Source: Acidimicrobiia bacterium (GTDB taxonomy: Bacteria > Actinomycetota > Acidimicrobiia > Spongiisociales > UBA5794). From it: a DNA stretch of 43,122 bases. Of the stretch, positions 40,778-43,122 are shown piece by piece (the first letter of the stretch is position 1; each line of letters starts with the position of its first letter). The stretch spans positions 1 to 43,122 of the forward strand of contig JAUIIM010000008.1 in assembly GCA_030431785.1 (NCBI GenBank), read 5' to 3'. A program made the position numbers and the translations under genes. The notes below the pieces were generated by a model. That model had not been told where the DNA came from, did no database searches, and was given only the letters and a program-made list of their open reading frames with translations.

Positions 40778-41422
40778 TCATCCATCGTGAGATGGACCGA
40801 GGACGGATTCATCGGCGGCGAGCAGTCGGGTCAGCCGCTCGGTGCTCTCGGTCATGCCGAGCTCCGCCGTCTGAGGCCACTCGTCGATCTCTCCCCTCGC
40901 AAACTCGATCCATCGTTCGATCGTCTTGAACAACTCGATCTGGAACGTCGCGAACAGCACCGAGAGATGGGTGCGCTGTGGGAAGGGATGCCCTCCATCC
41001 AGGTACGAACCCATGAGCTCGACGATCGCCTGGTGATGCTCACCGATGTCAGACTCCAGATCGTCCAGGGCACCGAGGACGTCTTCCTTGGACCCCTGGT
41101 CTGCGAAGAGCAGCCTGAGGAGCGCTTCGACCTCGAGGCGGGGAGCCTGGGTTCGGGTTCCGATCCAGTCACGCAGGGCGGACCGCCCTTCCTCAGTGAT
41201 GGTGTAGACGCTGCGTTGCCGACCCCCCTCATCCTCCTCCGCGACGGTCGCGTACCCCCACTCGGCGAGCTTCTTCGGTTCGGAGTAGAGGAGGCGTTCT
41301 GACTTGGGCCAGGCGTAGCGCAGACTTCGCTGCGCCTGCTGGGTGAGTTCGTAGGCGGACCAGGGCTTGAGATCGAGCAGCGCGAGGACTGCGTAGGACG
41401 AGGTCGTCATCTTCGAAGGCAT
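40778..41422 (-). CDS. PadR-family transcriptional regulator
   Basis: 214 residues. The N-terminal winged helix (about 5-85) has SYAVLALLDLKPWSAYELTQQ and the wing YATVAEEDEGGRQRSVYTIT, typical of PadR. The C-terminal part (about 95-200) is the helical Vir_act_alpha_C-like dimerisation region. It is divergent from the MDMPI-family gene; two TACTGCA-type palindromes in the 95-nt spacer probably mediate autoregulation and control of the divergent gene. The effector is unknown. Confidence 0.92.
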   Translation of the reverse strand: MPSKMTTSSYAVLALLDLKPWSAYELTQQAQRSLRYAWPKSERLLYSEPKKLAEWGYATVAEEDEGGRQRSVYTITEEGRSALRDWIGTRTQAPRLEVEALLRLLFADQGSKEDVLGALDDLESDIGEHHQAIVELMGSYLDGGHPFPQRTHLSVLFATFQIELFKTIERWIEFARGEIDEWPQTAELGMTESTERLTRLLAADESVLGPSHDG

Positions 41423-41433
41423 GCCCTTGACAT

Positions 41434-41473
41434 TACTGCAGGTTGCAGCGTATAGTTACTGCAACTTGCAGTA
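41434..41473. promoter_or_regulatory. PadR operators (two palindromes)
   Basis: TACTGCAA-C-TTGCAGTA (41457-41473) is a perfect 8-bp inverted repeat. A degenerate copy, TACTGCAGGTTGCAGCGTA, starts at 41434, 23 bp earlier. Both lie between the PadR gene and its divergent neighbour. Confidence 0.7.
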
Positions 41474-41517
41474 TGCGGGAGGCCCGAGAGGAAGGGCCAC
41501 GAGGAATCGGAGACGCC

Positions 41518-42297
41518 ATGGAGATCGCCAAGCACATTGCCTTCGTCGAGCAGGAAGGAAAGCTCTTCGCCGATGCTGCCCGACGCGCCGGGCTCGACGC
41601 CCGCGTCCCTTCCTGCCCCGGATGGGACGTACGCGATCTGGTTCGCCATCTCGGCATGATCCACCTGTGGGCGGCTGGCCACATCGCCTTCCCACACGAG
41701 GAACCGGACTACGAATCCGAGGCTGAGGAGCTCGCCGACTTCGCCAAGTACTGGCCCGACCTCGGGACGTTTTGGGTGGATGACGAGGAGTTGATCGACT
41801 GGTACGCCAAGACCAACGCCAACCTCGTCGAGGCCCTCACGTCGGCGTCACCCGATGTCGAGTCGTGGACGTTCCTCCCTGCCCCATCGCCGCTTGCAAT
41901 GTGGGCCAGACGCCAGGCACATGAAATCGCAATACACCGATTCGATGCGGAGGAGGCAGACAGCGCACCGACCGCGTTCGATCCACTGCTCGCAGACGAC
42001 GGCATCGACGAGCTCCTCGCTGGCTTCGCCCCTCGAGGCTCGAGCTTCGAGGTCGACACCACATCGGCGATGCTGGTGCGCGCAACCGACACCGGATCCG
42101 TGTGGCACACCACGATTTCACCCGATGGCATAGCGACCTCCAGGGTCGCGGGACCTGCCGACGTCGTCCTCACGGGAACGGCATCAGACCTCTACCTGGC
42201 GGTCTGGAATCGGGCCGACGACTCCGCCATCACCATCGAAGGCGACAAGGACGTCCTCCAGACCTGGCACGAGAACTACCGCATCCGCTGGTCCTGA
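41518..42297 (+). CDS. Maleylpyruvate isomerase-family mycothiol-dependent enzyme (DinB-like fold)
   Basis: 259 residues from ATG 41518 (an in-frame start at 41443 would lie in the operator). The N-terminal about 150 residues are a DinB/MDMPI four-helix bundle: RVPSCPGWDVRDLVRHLGMIHLW with the His of VRHL, and the later MWARRQAHEIAIHRFDAE with the second and third His, which bind the metal in this family. The C-terminal about 90 residues are the MDMPI C-terminal domain ending in DLYLAVWNR. Such proteins use mycothiol as thiol cofactor in actinobacteria; substrates vary. It is probably repressed by the divergent PadR protein. Confidence 0.87.
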   Translation: MEIAKHIAFVEQEGKLFADAARRAGLDARVPSCPGWDVRDLVRHLGMIHLWAAGHIAFPHEEPDYESEAEELADFAKYWPDLGTFWVDDEELIDWYAKTNANLVEALTSASPDVESWTFLPAPSPLAMWARRQAHEIAIHRFDAEEADSAPTAFDPLLADDGIDELLAGFAPRGSSFEVDTTSAMLVRATDTGSVWHTTISPDGIATSRVAGPADVVLTGTASDLYLAVWNRADDSAITIEGDKDVLQTWHENYRIRWS

Positions 42298-42357
42298 ACC
42301 AGAAATCAGACATCGACAGAGGGCGTCAGCCCAACGAGCAACGAAGGAGCGCACGAC

Positions 42358-42717
42358 ATGAAGAGCAACGTCAAGGACCTACCGGTCGCCAGCGAGAAGC
42401 TCGGCGAGATGATCCGGGGCACCGAGTGGGGAGGCATGACCAGTGCCTACATGGAGTACCCAACCGGCCTCGATTTCTGCCCACTGCTCGAGGGCCTCGA
42501 GAACGACCACTGCCAGTGCCCACACTGGGGATACGTGATCGAAGGACGCATCAAGGTCGACTACGAGGACGGAGCCCAAGAGTACGTGGGGGCCGGCGAG
42601 CTGTACTACTGGCCCGACGGCCACACGGTGCTGATCGAGGAAGACGTGCGGATGGTGGAGTTCAGCCCCCACGACCAGATGACGCAGGTGCTTGCCCATG
42701 TAGTCGGGAAGCTCTAG
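42358..42717 (+). CDS. Small cupin-domain protein
   Basis: 119 residues; AAGGAG 8 nt before ATG 42358. A single cupin barrel: HCQCPHWGYVIEGRIKVDYEDGAQEYV matches cupin motif 1 with only partly conserved His, and GELYYWPDGHTVLIEED resembles motif 2 (PxGH). It might bind a metal or small ligand. Located 60 nt after the MDMPI-family gene on the same strand, it may share its PadR control. Confidence 0.78.
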   Translation: MKSNVKDLPVASEKLGEMIRGTEWGGMTSAYMEYPTGLDFCPLLEGLENDHCQCPHWGYVIEGRIKVDYEDGAQEYVGAGELYYWPDGHTVLIEEDVRMVEFSPHDQMTQVLAHVVGKL

Positions 42718-42917
42718 ACACGCTCGGCCCTCCAACCGCCGGCGCTTCGGACACGCACACCACCGGGGCCCGACGGGATGAGGGATCCGACCGAAACCCT
42801 TGCGTGGTCCGTCGAGATCGGCCCGACCGGTCGCTCTCTCGCCGTTCGACGGCTGCAGTGTCGCACCATCGACCGGGCCGGGATCGGTGGTCCGGGAGAT
42901 GGCGTAGCCTCATTGGC

Positions 42918-43122
42918 ATGCTGCTACACGACGAGATATTCGAACAACCTGCGGTCCTCGCACAAGGCATCGCTACCAACTCGAGTGCTGCTGCCGATGC
43001 GCGTGCGATCCTCGACCGCAACGACGTCCACCACGTGGTGATCGTCGCTCGGGGTACGTCGGACAACGCCGCCCGGTACGCCAAGTACGTGTGGGGGACG
43101 AAGCTCGGAATGCCGGTCACGC
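42918..43122 (+). CDS. SIS-domain sugar isomerase, N-terminal part (cut by window end)
   Basis: The ORF opens at ATG 42918 and is still open at the last base; 68 residues are visible. MLLHDEIFEQPAVLAQGI resembles the start of the GlmS/AgaS-like isomerases, and VVIVARGTSDNAARYAKYVW is the first SIS phosphosugar-binding loop. The likely activity is glucosamine-6-phosphate deamination/isomerisation, which would follow nagA in amino-sugar use. The 200 nt before it (42718-42917) show no gene. Confidence 0.8.
   Translation, partial: MLLHDEIFEQPAVLAQGIATNSSAAADARAILDRNDVHHVVIVARGTSDNAARYAKYVWGTKLGMPVT

Overview
The window is GC-rich DNA with actinobacterial traits: a mycothiol-type enzyme (DinB/MDMPI fold), a luciferase-like (LLM) oxidoreductase, a menaquinone/geranylgeranyl-reductase-type flavoprotein, PPK2, and many exported proteins with long Thr/Ser linkers. 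This combination is most reminiscent of Acidimicrobiia (Ilumatobacter-like). That placement is inference, since no rRNA or marker gene is present.

Layout. (1) 1-3.0 kb, chromosomal backbone: 3' part of a geranylgeranyl-reductase-family flavoprotein, a PGM1-type ATP-grasp peptide ligase and a VOC protein. (2) 3.0-18.5 kb, a stacked defence island of visibly lower GC. It opens with a frameshifted fragment of the same reductase gene. It then carries a ribbon-helix-helix protein with a GHKL ATPase split by a -1 frameshift (function unknown), an NgoMIV-like type II restriction-modification pair, a leftward operon of McrB-like AAA+ ATPase, DUF2357/PD-(D/E)XK nuclease and MazG pyrophosphohydrolase, and finally an IetAS-type AAA ATPase plus subtilisin-like protease. 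The IetAS pair lies between two 40-bp direct repeats that are the 3' end of a 31-codon membrane-peptide ORF, which looks like an integration scar. (3) 18.5-22.6 kb: an OmpR-type two-component system flanked by exported proteins. Matching 11-bp direct repeats upstream of two of them suggest a local regulon. (4) 22.6-34.4 kb: an LRR protein, several lipoproteins and secreted proteins, an LLM oxidoreductase, a heme oxygenase behind two identical palindromic operators, a SAM hydrolase, PPK2 and a PNPOx-fold protein. (5) 34.9-40.7 kb: tyrosine/homogentisate catabolism (hppD divergent from hmgA-unknown-fahA), with nagA translationally coupled to fahA. (6) 40.8-43.1 kb: a PadR regulator with two operators, an MDMPI-family enzyme, a cupin and the start of a SIS-domain sugar isomerase, probably the partner of nagA.

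Spacers at 29.4-29.9, 34.4-34.9 and 36.1-36.3 kb contain a MITE-like repeat family: C6/G6 motifs framing exchangeable hairpins whose arms differ between copies yet stay complementary. Other intergenic structures are 7-bp GAT-initial tandem repeats and an identical 18-bp perfect palindrome found in two spacers 12 kb apart.

The best candidates for something undescribed are the RHH/GHKL pair, the direct-repeat-bounded IetAS cassette and the hairpin-exchange repeat family.
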